64,000 bases of DNA from Aureimonas sp. Leaf324 (GTDB taxonomy: Bacteria > Pseudomonadota > Alphaproteobacteria > Rhizobiales > Rhizobiaceae), in contig NZ_LMOH01000001.1 of assembly GCF_001423245.1 (NCBI RefSeq), positions 154,563-218,562 of the forward strand, given 5' to 3'. Below, in pieces: positions 18,720-26,793 of the stretch (position 1 is the stretch's first letter; each line of letters opens with the position of its first letter). A model generated the notes under the pieces. It searched no databases and had not been told where the DNA came from. It was given only the letters and a program-made list of their open reading frames with translations. The translations under genes were made by a program, and so were the position numbers.

Positions 18720-19207
18720 CAGACCTCGGCCGGGCGATCGACGGAGGGCAGGTAGGGCTTGATGTCGAGGAGCGGCGTTCCGTCGAGAACGTCGATCGCA
18801 TCGATCCGAAGCACACCCGCCGCGACGTCGATGTCGACGATCCGCACGAGATGGAGGCCGATCGGATTGGGACGCACCGGCGAGCGGAGCGAGAAGGTGC
18901 CCCTCGGGCGGTCGGCGTGACGCGGCATCTGCAAGGCGAGATCGCGTCGGCTGTGCTGGAGCCAGGTGAGGAGATGCACCCAACCTCCCGCAACGAGCCC
19001 TTCGAGCGCCGGACGGTACACCTGCTCGATATGAACCTCCGCCGCGCCGCCGCGTTCACGCGCTTCGCGAAGATTGCGAGGGCAGTGGGCCCGGTCGGTC
19101 CAGAGCGAACGAACCTCTCCGATGAAGGCGAGGGTGGCATCGTTCGCCTGTGCGGGGTCGAGATCGAACGCGATTTCCCCCACGCGGTGGACGGACGAAT
19201 GGCTCAT
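18719..19207 (-). CDS. tsaA: tRNA(Thr) m6t6A methyltransferase, TrmO/TsaA family
   Basis: A 162-residue beta-barrel SAM-dependent methyltransferase (UPF0066/TsaA) expected to N6-methylate t6A37 of threonine tRNAs. Conserved pieces include IGEVRSLWTDRAHCPRN, RPALEGLVAGGWVHLLTWL, the SAM-binding RSPVRPNPIGLHLVRIVDID and LLDIKPYLPSVD. It is shorter than E. coli TrmO (235), lacking the C-terminal extension, as many homologs do. The ATG at 19207 has GAGGG eight bases upstream. It is divergent from the SahR-like regulator, and the palindrome between them could affect both directions. The t6A precursor enzyme Sua5/TsaC is also encoded in this window (28412-29377). Confidence 0.85.
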   Translation of the reverse strand: MSHSSVHRVGEIAFDLDPAQANDATLAFIGEVRSLWTDRAHCPRNLREARERGGAAEVHIEQVYRPALEGLVAGGWVHLLTWLQHSRRDLALQMPRHADRPRGTFSLRSPVRPNPIGLHLVRIVDIDVAAGVLRIDAIDVLDGTPLLDIKPYLPSVDRPAEV

Positions 19208-19253
19208 GCTGCGAACCCTCGGGCAGTTCGGCCTTGCAGCCCTTGGCCTTCAC

Positions 19254-19273
19254 ATATAAACATATCTTTATAT
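19254..19273. promoter_or_regulatory. Palindromic operator, probable SahR site
   Basis: ATATAAA (19254-19260) and TTTATAT (19267-19273) form perfect inverted 7-base arms around CATATC, so 18 of 20 positions are symmetric. It is a striking AT-rich island in a GC-rich region and lies 27 bases before the regulator start, between it and the divergent trmO. ArsR-family regulators bind such inverted repeats; SahR proteins are known to control metF-type genes from AT-rich palindromes. Confidence 0.7.
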
Positions 19274-19300
19274 CGTTTGGGCGTCGCGAAAGGAGACCGC

Positions 19301-20308
19301 ATGCCTGCCTCCTTCGACGATGCCGTTGAGATGTTGAAGGCCCTGGCCGAGCCGACGCGCTTCCGCCTCGTCCTCCTCGTTTCGGAACAGGACCTGACCG
19401 TTTCGGACTTGACCGCCATTCTCGGTCAGTCGCAACCCCGCATCTCCCGACACCTCAAGCTTCTGGTCGAAGCGGGCATGGTCGAGCGGCATCAGGAAGG
19501 GTCGTGGGCCTATTTCCGCCTCTCGGATCGCCCGCTGGCGGCCCGGCTGGTGCAGTCGCTGAAGGCGAGCGTCGGAGACGACGACGGTGCGTTGTCGCGC
19601 GACGCCGAGCGCCTGACCGAGGTGCGGCGCGAGCGAGCGGAGCGGGCCGCGAGCTACTTCGCGCGGAACGCCGAACACTGGGACCGCATCCGTTCACTGC
19701 ATGTGCCGGACGTCGATGTCGAGCGGGCGCTGATGGGGGCGCTGGCGACGGCCGGACGCTTCGAAGCGCATCTCGACGTCGGAACCGGCACCGGCCGCAT
19801 GCTCGAGCTCCTTGCGCCGTTCAGCGAGCGCGCGATCGGCGTCGATGCCTCGCGCGAAATGCTGGCGATCGCCCGCGCCAAACTCGACGCGGCCGGCGTG
19901 ACGCAGGCGACGGTGCGGCAGGGGGACGTCTATCGCCTGCCCGGTCCGCGGGGCGGCTTCGATCTCGTGACCCTGCATCAGGTTCTGCATTACCTCGACG
20001 ATCCGGCGGCGGCGATCCGGGAGTGCGCGAACGCACTCAGCCCCGGAGGACGGCTCGCGGTGGTCGACTTCGCGCCGCACGATCTCGAATTCCTGCGCGC
20101 CGACCACGCGCACCTGCGCCTCGGCTTCAGCGAGGCGACGCTGCGCCAGTGGATGCGCGGGGCGGGACTGGCGGTCGAATCATTACAGACTTTACCGCCG
20201 CACGACGACGAGGCCGGGCGCCTGACGGTGACCGTCATCGTCGGACGGCGCCTGCCCGAAACCATTAACGAACTGGCGGACGCTCCGTCCGCATTGGCCG
20301 TCGCCTGA
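19301..20308 (+). CDS. sahR: SahR-like regulator: ArsR HTH fused to methyltransferase-like domain
   Basis: A 335-residue protein with an ArsR winged helix (about 5-85: LKALAEPTRFRLVLLVSEQDLTVSDL, then SQPRISRHLKLLVEAGMV) and a class I methyltransferase-like domain with LDVGTGTGRMLELL (158-171) and LHQVLHYLDDPAAAI. This architecture, next to metF, is that of SahR, a repressor of the S-adenosylmethionine cycle whose methyltransferase-like domain senses S-adenosylhomocysteine. The ATG at 19301 has AAAGGAG six bases upstream; longer frames to 18851 run through the divergent trmO gene. It probably represses itself and metF from the 19254-19273 palindrome and is relieved by SAH. Whether the domain keeps catalytic activity cannot be told. 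Confidence 0.85.
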   Translation: MPASFDDAVEMLKALAEPTRFRLVLLVSEQDLTVSDLTAILGQSQPRISRHLKLLVEAGMVERHQEGSWAYFRLSDRPLAARLVQSLKASVGDDDGALSRDAERLTEVRRERAERAASYFARNAEHWDRIRSLHVPDVDVERALMGALATAGRFEAHLDVGTGTGRMLELLAPFSERAIGVDASREMLAIARAKLDAAGVTQATVRQGDVYRLPGPRGGFDLVTLHQVLHYLDDPAAAIRECANALSPGGRLAVVDFAPHDLEFLRADHAHLRLGFSEATLRQWMRGAGLAVESLQTLPPHDDEAGRLTVTVIVGRRLPETINELADAPSALAVA

Positions 20309-20318
20309 GGAGGACACC

Positions 20319-21221
20319 ATGATTCAACGCCGCGACACGCGTCCTCCCATCCGGGTCTCGTTCGAGTTCTTCCCGCCGAAGACGCCGGCCATGGAGGAAT
20401 CGCTGTGGTCGGCGATCCAGCGGCTTGCGCCCCTGCAGCCCGACTTCGTTTCGGTGACCTACGGCGCCGGCGGATCGACGCGGGAGCGAACCCATCACAC
20501 GGTCGAGCGCATCCTGAAGGAAACCGATCTCGCGCCGGCCGCGCACCTGACCTGCGTCGACGCCAGCCGCGCCGAGGTGGACGACGTGGTGCGCCAGTAT
20601 CGCACGACGGGCGTGAAGCACTTCGTGGCGCTGCGCGGCGACGGGCAGGGCGGGGCGGGTAGCGCCTACGTGCCGCACCCCGAAGGCTATCGCAACGGGG
20701 CGGAACTCGCGGCCGGCATCAAGGCGATCGATCCGGAGATCGAGGTGTCGGTCTCGGCCTATCCCGAGAAGCACCCGGAGAGCCCGGATTTCGCGACCGA
20801 TATCGATCTCTTGAAGCGCAAGGTCGACAACGGGGCGACGCGAGCGATCACTCAGTTCTTCTTCGACAACGATCTCTACGAGCGCTACGTCGAACGTGCG
20901 CGCCGCGCCGGCATCTACGTGCCGATCGTGCCGGGCATCGTGCCGATCCACGACTTCGGCAAGGTCGCCCGCTTCTCGGCCGCAACCGGAACGTCGATCC
21001 CGCTGTGGCTGGCGGAGCGCTTCGAGGGGCTTGAGAACGATCCCCAGACGCGCAGCCATGTCGCGGCAGCCGTGTGCGCCGAACAGGTGCTCGACCTCGT
21101 CGATCGCGGGATTTCGGACTTCCACTTCTACACGATGAACCGTGCGGATCTCGTCTACTCGATCTGCCACATTCTCGGCCTGCGCGAGACGGCGCCGGTG
21201 CGCGAGGCGGCGGCGGCCTGA
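20319..21221 (+). CDS. metF: Methylenetetrahydrofolate reductase MetF
   Basis: A 300-residue FAD enzyme that reduces 5,10-methylene-THF to 5-methyl-THF, the methyl donor for methionine synthesis. Family text includes RVSFEFFPPKTP, FVSVTYGAGGSTRERT, HLTCVD, AITQFFFDNDLYERYV and the C-terminal FHFYTMNRADLVY. A strong GAGGAGG site lies just before the ATG, 10 bases after the regulator gene, so the two are co-transcribed. A bidirectional terminator follows. Confidence 0.95.
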   Translation: MIQRRDTRPPIRVSFEFFPPKTPAMEESLWSAIQRLAPLQPDFVSVTYGAGGSTRERTHHTVERILKETDLAPAAHLTCVDASRAEVDDVVRQYRTTGVKHFVALRGDGQGGAGSAYVPHPEGYRNGAELAAGIKAIDPEIEVSVSAYPEKHPESPDFATDIDLLKRKVDNGATRAITQFFFDNDLYERYVERARRAGIYVPIVPGIVPIHDFGKVARFSAATGTSIPLWLAERFEGLENDPQTRSHVAAAVCAEQVLDLVDRGISDFHFYTMNRADLVYSICHILGLRETAPVREAAAA

Positions 21222-21245
21222 ACCTCAAGCAGGAGCGGGAAACGA

Positions 21246-21274
21246 AAAAGGCCGGGTTCGGAACCCGGCCTTTT
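21246..21274. terminator. Bidirectional terminator between metF and the small membrane peptide gene
   Basis: AAAAGGCCGGGTTC (21246-21259) and GAACCCGGCCTTTT (21261-21274) are perfectly complementary. The plus strand ends in TTTT and the minus strand in five Ts, so the hairpin can stop transcription from both converging genes. Confidence 0.87.
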
Positions 21275-21300
21275 CAGAATGTCGCATCGCGTTTCCGGCG

Positions 21301-21387
21301 TCAGGAGATGACGCCCGTCACCATGGCGGCGATGAAGACGAAGGCCGCGCAGATCATCAGGAAATTCACGGACCGGGTGAGTTCCAA
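21301..21387 (-). CDS. Candidate 28-residue single-pass membrane peptide
   Basis: On the minus strand, a perfect AGGAGG (complement of 21394-21399) is followed after six bases by a TTG start at 21387 and an open frame ending in TGA at 21301. The product is 28 residues: a short charged start (MELTRSVNF) and one hydrophobic stretch (LMICAAFVFIAAMVTGVIS), enough for one membrane helix. A GTG at 21405 would give 34 residues but has no ribosome site. The frame ends 27 bases before the bidirectional terminator, so it has its own site, stop and terminator. It resembles small inner-membrane peptides that modulate larger partners; function unknown. Confidence 0.55.
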   Translation of the reverse strand: MELTRSVNFLMICAAFVFIAAMVTGVIS

Positions 21388-21560
21388 ATTCAGCCTCCTG
21401 CTCACGAGTTGTTACGGATGTTAATCAAACCTTCAACTTGGTAAAAGCCGTTTCGTTGCGGGGATCGGTGGGCGGCGGAGCAAAAACGTCTTCCGATTGT
21501 CGCATTCGTGAAAAAATGGCGGCGGTCGCGTTTCGGAATCGGTCTTCCTCCTGACATGCA

Positions 21561-21601
21561 GGCGGATTATCTCCCGCCCTTCATCGCCGCGGAGAGTTCC
21601 A
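21561..21601 (+). promoter_or_regulatory. Possible translational leader of the decarboxylase gene
   Basis: Two short, mutually exclusive hairpins can be drawn before the TTG start at 21602. GGCGG (21561-21565) can pair with CCGCC (21574-21578). Alternatively TCTCC (21570-21574) can pair with GGAGA (21591-21595), which is the ribosome site. Leaders upstream of ornithine decarboxylase genes (the speF element) are known in Alphaproteobacteria; I cannot confirm that this is one. Confidence 0.3.
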
Positions 21602-22822
21602 TTGCAACGATTCGAGACCGCCAAGGACGCCGCGCTGGCCCTACGCCCCGACGTGCCGGTCTACTGCTTCAGGCCCGACGTTCTCGTGGCCGACGCTCGC
21701 CAGTTCATGCAGGCCTTTCCCGGCGAGACCGCCTATGCGGTGAAGACCAACGGCGAACCCCTCGTTCTCGAAACGCTGGCGAAGGCGGGCGTGAAGACCT
21801 TCGACGTCGCATCGCCCGGCGAGTTCGAGGTCGTGCGCGCCGTCGCGCCCGATGCCGAGATGCTCTACATGCATCCGATCAAGGCGCAGTCCGACATCCG
21901 CCTCGCGCTGGAGCGTTACGGCATCCGCGTGATGGCGCTCGACCACGAGGACGAGATCGCCAAGATCCTGCGCATCGTTCGCGCGCTCGATCTCGATCCC
22001 GGCAGCATCACCATCTTCGTGCGCCTGCAGACGAAGGGGCATGCAGCGTATGAGTTGTCGAAGAAGTTCGGCGCGGCGCCCGCCCATGCCGTCGAGCTTT
22101 TGCAGCGGTGCCACAAGATCGGTTTCAAGGTCGGCCTCTGCTTCCACGTCGGTTCGCAGATCGAGGACCCGGAGACCTATGAGCGCGCGCTCGCATCGGC
22201 CGACTGGGTGCGCAACCGCGCGGACGTTCCGCTTGCCGGGCTCGATGTCGGCGGCGGCTTCCCGGCGGAGTATGGCCACGACCCGCGTCGCAAGAAGCGC
22301 GACATGCCGGGCCTCGACGAGATCATGACGCGGCTTCGCGCCGACATGGAGGAGTGGGGCTTCTCCGACATGCCGCTGGTCGCCGAACCGGGGCGCGTCG
22401 TGGTGGCGCGCGCCTTCTCGCTGATCGTGCGGGTGCTCCTGCGAAAGGGGCGGCGGCTCTACATCAACGACGGCATTTGGGCGTCCTTGTCGGACTCCTG
22501 GACCGGCAAGATCACGCTGCCGGCCCGCTTCATTCCCGATCCCGCGCGCACCTCGCGCAACGGCAATCCGGAATCGATCAGCGCCTTCCGCGTCTGCGGG
22601 GCGACCTGCGATTCGGTCGACATCCTGTCCCGGCCGTTCTGGCTGCCGGAAACCGTGGATACGGGCGACTGGATCGAGATCGGCCATATCGGCGCCTACT
22701 CGCTGTCGCTTCGCACGCGCTTCAACGGCTTCTACCCCGACACGTTCGTCGAGGTGGCGACCCCCTTCGACGCGGGCGAGCGCGCCGAAGGGTTTGCCAG
22801 TCTCGAGACGATGGCCGACTAG
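21602..22822 (+). CDS. Type III PLP-dependent decarboxylase (ornithine/lysine decarboxylase-like)
   Basis: A 406-residue alanine-racemase-fold decarboxylase that should convert ornithine (putrescine) and perhaps lysine (cadaverine) or related amino acids. PLP-binding K48 lies in AYAVKTNGEP. Further family motifs are FDVASPGEFEVV, GLCFHVGSQ, GLDVGGGFPAEY, EPGRVVV and CGATCDSVDIL, whose cysteine matches the catalytic cysteine region of ODCs (usually CGPTCDS). The length fits bacterial ornithine/lysine decarboxylases of this fold. The start is TTG at 21602 with GGAGAG five bases upstream. It is monocistronic, diverges from the small peptide gene and converges with DUF4112. Confidence 0.87.
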   Translation: MQRFETAKDAALALRPDVPVYCFRPDVLVADARQFMQAFPGETAYAVKTNGEPLVLETLAKAGVKTFDVASPGEFEVVRAVAPDAEMLYMHPIKAQSDIRLALERYGIRVMALDHEDEIAKILRIVRALDLDPGSITIFVRLQTKGHAAYELSKKFGAAPAHAVELLQRCHKIGFKVGLCFHVGSQIEDPETYERALASADWVRNRADVPLAGLDVGGGFPAEYGHDPRRKKRDMPGLDEIMTRLRADMEEWGFSDMPLVAEPGRVVVARAFSLIVRVLLRKGRRLYINDGIWASLSDSWTGKITLPARFIPDPARTSRNGNPESISAFRVCGATCDSVDILSRPFWLPETVDTGDWIEIGHIGAYSLSLRTRFNGFYPDTFVEVATPFDAGERAEGFASLETMAD

Positions 22823-22825
22823 GGC

Positions 22826-23236
22826 TTACCGCCGATCGGGCGTGACGTCCCGGATGTCCGCGCGCGTCATGTCGAAATGGTCGAGAATGATCCCGATATT
22901 GCGCTTGTGGGCCTTGAAGTAGACGTCGAACACGTCGCCAGCGAGGGGCACGGCGCCGAACATGGCGTCGACGCCGAGATTGCCGACCATGCGCGCGAGC
23001 TTGCGCTTCGGCAGGCCGAGGCGCCGGGCCTCGTTGACGATGAACAGGCCGATCAGCGCGCCGCCGGCATCGCCGATGCCCGGCACGAGGCCGAGGAGCG
23101 CGTCGGCACCGAAGCGGATGTCGGTGCCGGGGACGCGAATGGCCGTATCCATCAGGCGGGCGAGTGCGTTGAGCCGTGCGATGCGGCGCTCGCGGTCCTC
23201 GACCCACACGGTTCCGGTGTCGGCATAGGCGGTCAT
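22826..23236 (-). CDS. DUF4112 domain-containing membrane protein
   Basis: A 136-residue protein with the DUF4112 pattern: RIARLNALARLMDTAIRVPGT, FGADALLGLVPGIGDAGGALIGLFIVNEARRLG and FGAVPLAGDVFDVYFKAHKRN. Two hydrophobic segments suggest membrane insertion; the family has no known function. The ATG at 23236 has AAGGAG 12 bases upstream; an ATG at 23284 is possible but lacks a site. It converges with the decarboxylase gene (3-base gap). Confidence 0.78.
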   Translation of the reverse strand: MTAYADTGTVWVEDRERRIARLNALARLMDTAIRVPGTDIRFGADALLGLVPGIGDAGGALIGLFIVNEARRLGLPKRKLARMVGNLGVDAMFGAVPLAGDVFDVYFKAHKRNIGIILDHFDMTRADIRDVTPDRR

Positions 23237-23387
23237 GGCGACTTCGATCTCCTTGTCAAACGTCCAACGACGTCGTCCGCTCATGTGGCGAGGGTGCGTT
23301 CGCGATGCGAGCACGTTTTCGTCATTCCCTCACGGGCCGTCGCGCCTATCTCCCGACCGTAAGGGACACTTGCCGGGAGTGCGGGAC

Positions 23388-24281
23388 ATGGAATGGCGCG
23401 GCCGACGCGAGAGCAGCAACATCGAGGACGTGCGGGGGACCGGCGGGGGAGGCGGCGGCTTCGGTGGCGGGGGCATGCGCATCCCGATCCGTGCCGGCGG
23501 AGGCGGCATCGGCCTTCTCGTGATCCTCGCCATCCTTTGGATCGGCTTCGGCATCAACCCCATGTCGGTGATCGGCATGGATGACGGCTCGACCACCACG
23601 ACGCAGACGGCATCGCGCCAGGGTCCCGGCGTTTCGGGCACCGCCGACGAGACCGACAACTTCGTCGCGGTAGTGCTGGGCGATACCGAGGACGTCTGGA
23701 ACGCCCGCTTCTCGCAGATGGGCCAGACCTATCGGGAGCCGACCCTCGTCCTGTTCGACCGGCAAGTGGGCTCGGCCTGCGGCAACGCCACGTCGGCGAC
23801 CGGCCCGTTCTACTGCCCGAACGACCAGAAACTCTACATCGACTTGGCCTTCTTCCGGCAGCTCCAGGGCCAGCTGAATTCGCCGGGCGACTTCGCGCAG
23901 GCCTATGTCGTGGCTCACGAGGTCGGGCATCACGTGCAGAACCTTCTCGGCACTCTGCAGCGCACCACCGAATTGCGCCAGCAGTCGTCCGAGGCCGACG
24001 CCAACGCCATCTCGGTGCGGGTCGAGCTGCAGGCGGACTGCTACGCCGGCATCTGGGCGCACGACACGCAGCAGGCCGGCTACGTCGAGAACGGCGACGT
24101 CGAGGAGGCCCTGAACGCCGCCAGCCAGATCGGCGACGACACGCTGCAGCAGCGCAGCCAGGGGACCGTCGTCCCCGACAGCTTCACCCACGGCACCTCG
24201 GCGCAGCGGGTCGAGTGGTTCCGGCGGGGCCTGACCTCGGGCGACATGAAGCAGTGCGACACGTTCGAGGGCCGCCTCTGA
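23388..24281 (+). CDS. ypfJ: YpfJ-family neutral zinc metallopeptidase
   Basis: A 297-residue membrane-anchored protein of the predicted neutral zinc metallopeptidase family. It begins MEWRGRRESSNIEDVRG, followed by a striking glycine tract (about 18-42), one membrane helix (about 41-62) and a periplasmic domain with the zinc motif in VVAHEVGHHVQN (H177, E178, H181), plus the conserved ELQADCYAGIWAHD. Two conserved cysteines lie before the motif. The ATG at 23388 matches the family start and has GGGAG upstream; the frame to 23235 is a GC-driven extension. Substrate unknown. Confidence 0.88.
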   Translation: MEWRGRRESSNIEDVRGTGGGGGGFGGGGMRIPIRAGGGGIGLLVILAILWIGFGINPMSVIGMDDGSTTTTQTASRQGPGVSGTADETDNFVAVVLGDTEDVWNARFSQMGQTYREPTLVLFDRQVGSACGNATSATGPFYCPNDQKLYIDLAFFRQLQGQLNSPGDFAQAYVVAHEVGHHVQNLLGTLQRTTELRQQSSEADANAISVRVELQADCYAGIWAHDTQQAGYVENGDVEEALNAASQIGDDTLQQRSQGTVVPDSFTHGTSAQRVEWFRRGLTSGDMKQCDTFEGRL

Positions 24282-24295
24282 CGCAAGCGCCCACG

Positions 24296-24323
24296 GCCGG
24301 CCGGAGCTTGCAATCCGGCCGGC
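24296..24323 (+). terminator. GC hairpin after ypfJ, possible terminator
   Basis: GCCGGCCGGA (24296-24305) pairs perfectly with TCCGGCCGGC (24314-24323) around an 8-base loop. There is no T-tract, so factor-independent termination is doubtful. Confidence 0.35.
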
Positions 24324-24374
24324 GGCATGGTGTGACCCCACGCGATTGCCTCCAGACGCGACGTGTGACAGCCC

Positions 24375-26498
24375 ATGCCCGACCTCCTTCTCGAGCTTCG
24401 TTCCGAAGAGATCCCCGCCCGCATGCAGCGCAAGGCGGCGGGCGACCTGAAGAAGGCGGTGACCGACGCCCTCGTCGCGGCCGGGCTCACCTACGAGGGG
24501 GCCCGCGAATACTGGACGCCGCGGCGCATCACGCTCGACATCCGTGGCCTCGACGCCCGCTCCAAGGACACCCGCGAAGAGCGCAAGGGGCCGCGCACCG
24601 ACGCGCCCGAGAAGGCCATCGAAGGCTTCCTGAAGGGGGCCGGGCTCGCCTCGATCGATCAGGCCGAGCGGCGCAGCGACGGAAAGAAGGGCGAGTTCTT
24701 CGTCGCCGTGATCGAGAAGCCGGGGCGGCTGGCCGAGGAGATCGTGGCGGAGGCGATGCCCGGCATCATCCGCGACTTCCCGTGGCCGAAGTCCATGCGC
24801 TGGGGGGCCGCTTCGCGCGAGCCGGGCTCCTTGCGTTGGGTCCGCCCGCTCCAGTCGATCCTCTGCGTCTTCGGCCCGGAGAACGGCGAGACGGCGGTGA
24901 TCGATTTCGAGGTGGCCGGCATCCGCTCCGGCGACCGGACGGTCGGGCATCGCTTTCATGCGCCGGCCGAGTTCAAGGTTCGTCGGTTCGAGGACTATAT
25001 CGGCCAGCTCGAGAAGGCCTATGTCGTGCTCGACGCCGAGCGCCGGAAGGAGATCATCCGCACCGACGCCGACAATCTCGCCTTCGCGCAGGGGCTGGAG
25101 GTGGTCGCGGACGAGGGGCTGCTGGAGGAGGTGTCGGGCCTCGTCGAATGGCCCGTCGTGCTGGTCGGCACGTTCGAGGAGACGTTCCTCCAGATTCCCG
25201 CCGAGATGATCCAGCTGACCATCCGCACCAACCAGAAGTGCTTCGTCACCCGACGCCGCGGACAGGACGGCCTGTCGAACCACTTCCTGATGGTTGCCAA
25301 CATCGAGGCGGCCGACCATGGCGCCGAGATCGCGCGCGGCAACGGCAAGGTGGTGCGTGCGCGCCTGTCGGACGCGCTCTATTTCTGGAACACCGACCAG
25401 GGCGCCCTGCCGGATTTCGAAGGCCTCGCCGCGTCCGCGGAGCGCTTCGGCCTCGACCTCGCCAAGCCGCTTGACCAGCGCATGGCCAAGCTCGATGCGC
25501 TCGGCGTCACCTTCCATGCCAAGCTCGGAACGCAGGGACAGCGCGTCGGCCGCATCGCGGATCTCGCTGCCGTCCTCGCGCCGATGGTCGGCGCCGACGC
25601 CGGCGAGGCGCGTCGGGCGGCCGTGCTGGCGAAGGCCGATCTCACCACCGAGGTCGTCGGCGAGTTCCCGGAACTCCAGGGGCTGATGGGCCAGAAATAC
25701 GCAGCGCTGCAGAACGAGCCGGCATCGGTCCAGCGCGCGCTGGTCGATCACTACAAGCCGCAAGGGCCGGGCGACAGCGTCCCCACCGACCCGGTCGCGA
25801 TCGCGGTGGCCCTTGCGGACAAGCTCGATACGCTGGTCGGGTTCTGGTCGATCGACGAGAAGCCGACGGGTTCGAAGGACCCCTATGCGCTCCGCCGCGC
25901 CGCGCTCGGCGTCATCCGCATCATTCTCGACAACCAGCTTCGGCTGCGGCTGGGATCGCTACTGACGTCGGGCGACCTCCTGTCCTTCTTCCACGATCGC
26001 CTGAAGGTGCAGCTGCGCGAGCAGGGCGCGCGACACGATCTGGTGGATGCGGTTCTGGGCGGCGCGGGCGAGGGCAAGGACGATCTTCTCGACGTGTCGC
26101 GTCGGGTGGCTGAACTCGGCCGCCTGCTCGAGACGGACGACGGTGCGAACCTTCTGGCCGCCTATCGCCGGGCCGCCAATATTCTCGCCGCCGAAGAGAA
26201 GAAGGGCACGCAGGTCGCCGCGTCGGTCGATCCCGCACGGTTCGTCGAACCCGAAGAGCGCGCGCTGCTTGATGCGATCGTCGAGGCGGAAGCGGAACTC
26301 GAGGCGGCGATGCTGGTCGAGGACTACACCCGCGCGACGGCGGCTCTGGCCCGGCTCCGGGCCCCGGCCGACGCCTTCTTCGAGAAGGTGCTCGTGAACG
26401 CCGAGGACGAGAGCGTTCGTGCCAACCGTCTGGCCCTTCTCGCGCGCATTCGTTCGGCGGCCGGCCGGCTCGCCGATCTCTCCCGCGTCGCCGGCTGA
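24375..26498 (+). CDS. glyS: Glycyl-tRNA synthetase beta subunit GlyS
   Basis: A 707-residue beta chain of the heterotetrameric bacterial glycyl-tRNA synthetase; it binds tRNA(Gly) while the alpha chain (GlyQ) activates glycine. The N-terminus [18 protein letters not shown], the [10 protein letters not shown] block and the C-terminal anticodon-binding region ending [25 protein letters not shown] are family hallmarks, and the length is normal. The alpha-subunit gene, often directly upstream, is not adjacent: the preceding gene is ypfJ. The product cannot charge tRNA without GlyQ, so glyQ must be elsewhere in the genome. Confidence 0.95.
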   Translation: MPDLLLELRSEEIPARMQRKAAGDLKKAVTDALVAAGLTYEGAREYWTPRRITLDIRGLDARSKDTREERKGPRTDAPEKAIEGFLKGAGLASIDQAERRSDGKKGEFFVAVIEKPGRLAEEIVAEAMPGIIRDFPWPKSMRWGAASREPGSLRWVRPLQSILCVFGPENGETAVIDFEVAGIRSGDRTVGHRFHAPAEFKVRRFEDYIGQLEKAYVVLDAERRKEIIRTDADNLAFAQGLEVVADEGLLEEVSGLVEWPVVLVGTFEETFLQIPAEMIQLTIRTNQKCFVTRRRGQDGLSNHFLMVANIEAADHGAEIARGNGKVVRARLSDALYFWNTDQGALPDFEGLAASAERFGLDLAKPLDQRMAKLDALGVTFHAKLGTQGQRVGRIADLAAVLAPMVGADAGEARRAAVLAKADLTTEVVGEFPELQGLMGQKYAALQNEPASVQRALVDHYKPQGPGDSVPTDPVAIAVALADKLDTLVGFWSIDEKPTGSKDPYALRRAALGVIRIILDNQLRLRLGSLLTSGDLLSFFHDRLKVQLREQGARHDLVDAVLGGAGEGKDDLLDVSRRVAELGRLLETDDGANLLAAYRRAANILAAEEKKGTQVAASVDPARFVEPEERALLDAIVEAEAELEAAMLVEDYTRATAALARLRAPADAFFEKVLVNAEDESVRANRLALLARIRSAAGRLADLSRVAG

Positions 26499-26655
26499 TT
26501 CGCCGGCGGACGATTCTCCCCAAGGGCTCTCAGGCCTGCGCAAGCCTTGCGCGCGAGGATCGGTGGCTGGCGAAGCTCACCGATCGCGCTTTCGTGAAAC
26601 AAATTGTGATCGCGTCGCCTGCAACCCGCCGAATTGGCGGTAGAAGGATCGCCGC

Positions 26656-26690
26656 GATCGAAGCCGCCTGCGGGCTCTTCGATCTTCTTA
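26656..26690 (+). terminator. Possible terminator after glyS
   Basis: GATCGAAG (26656-26663) pairs with CTTCGATC (26677-26684), with an inner CCGC/GCGG pairing and a small bulge, followed by TTCTTA. It lies in the 295-base glyS to GH25 spacer, which otherwise shows no gene. Confidence 0.45.
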
Positions 26691-26793
26691 TGGAGGGGTG
26701 GGGCCAGCCGTAGTCGGCTGGGCTTCGTTTCGACTGACCTGATCTCGCTTGGCGCGCCCCTTGGGTCCGCCGGCCCGACGAGGGGATGCCCGA

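Noticed and set aside
23346-25763. 805-codon minus-strand frame opposite ypfJ and glyS
   Set aside because: It spans two well-recognised plus-strand genes and an intergenic hairpin, with a low-complexity product.
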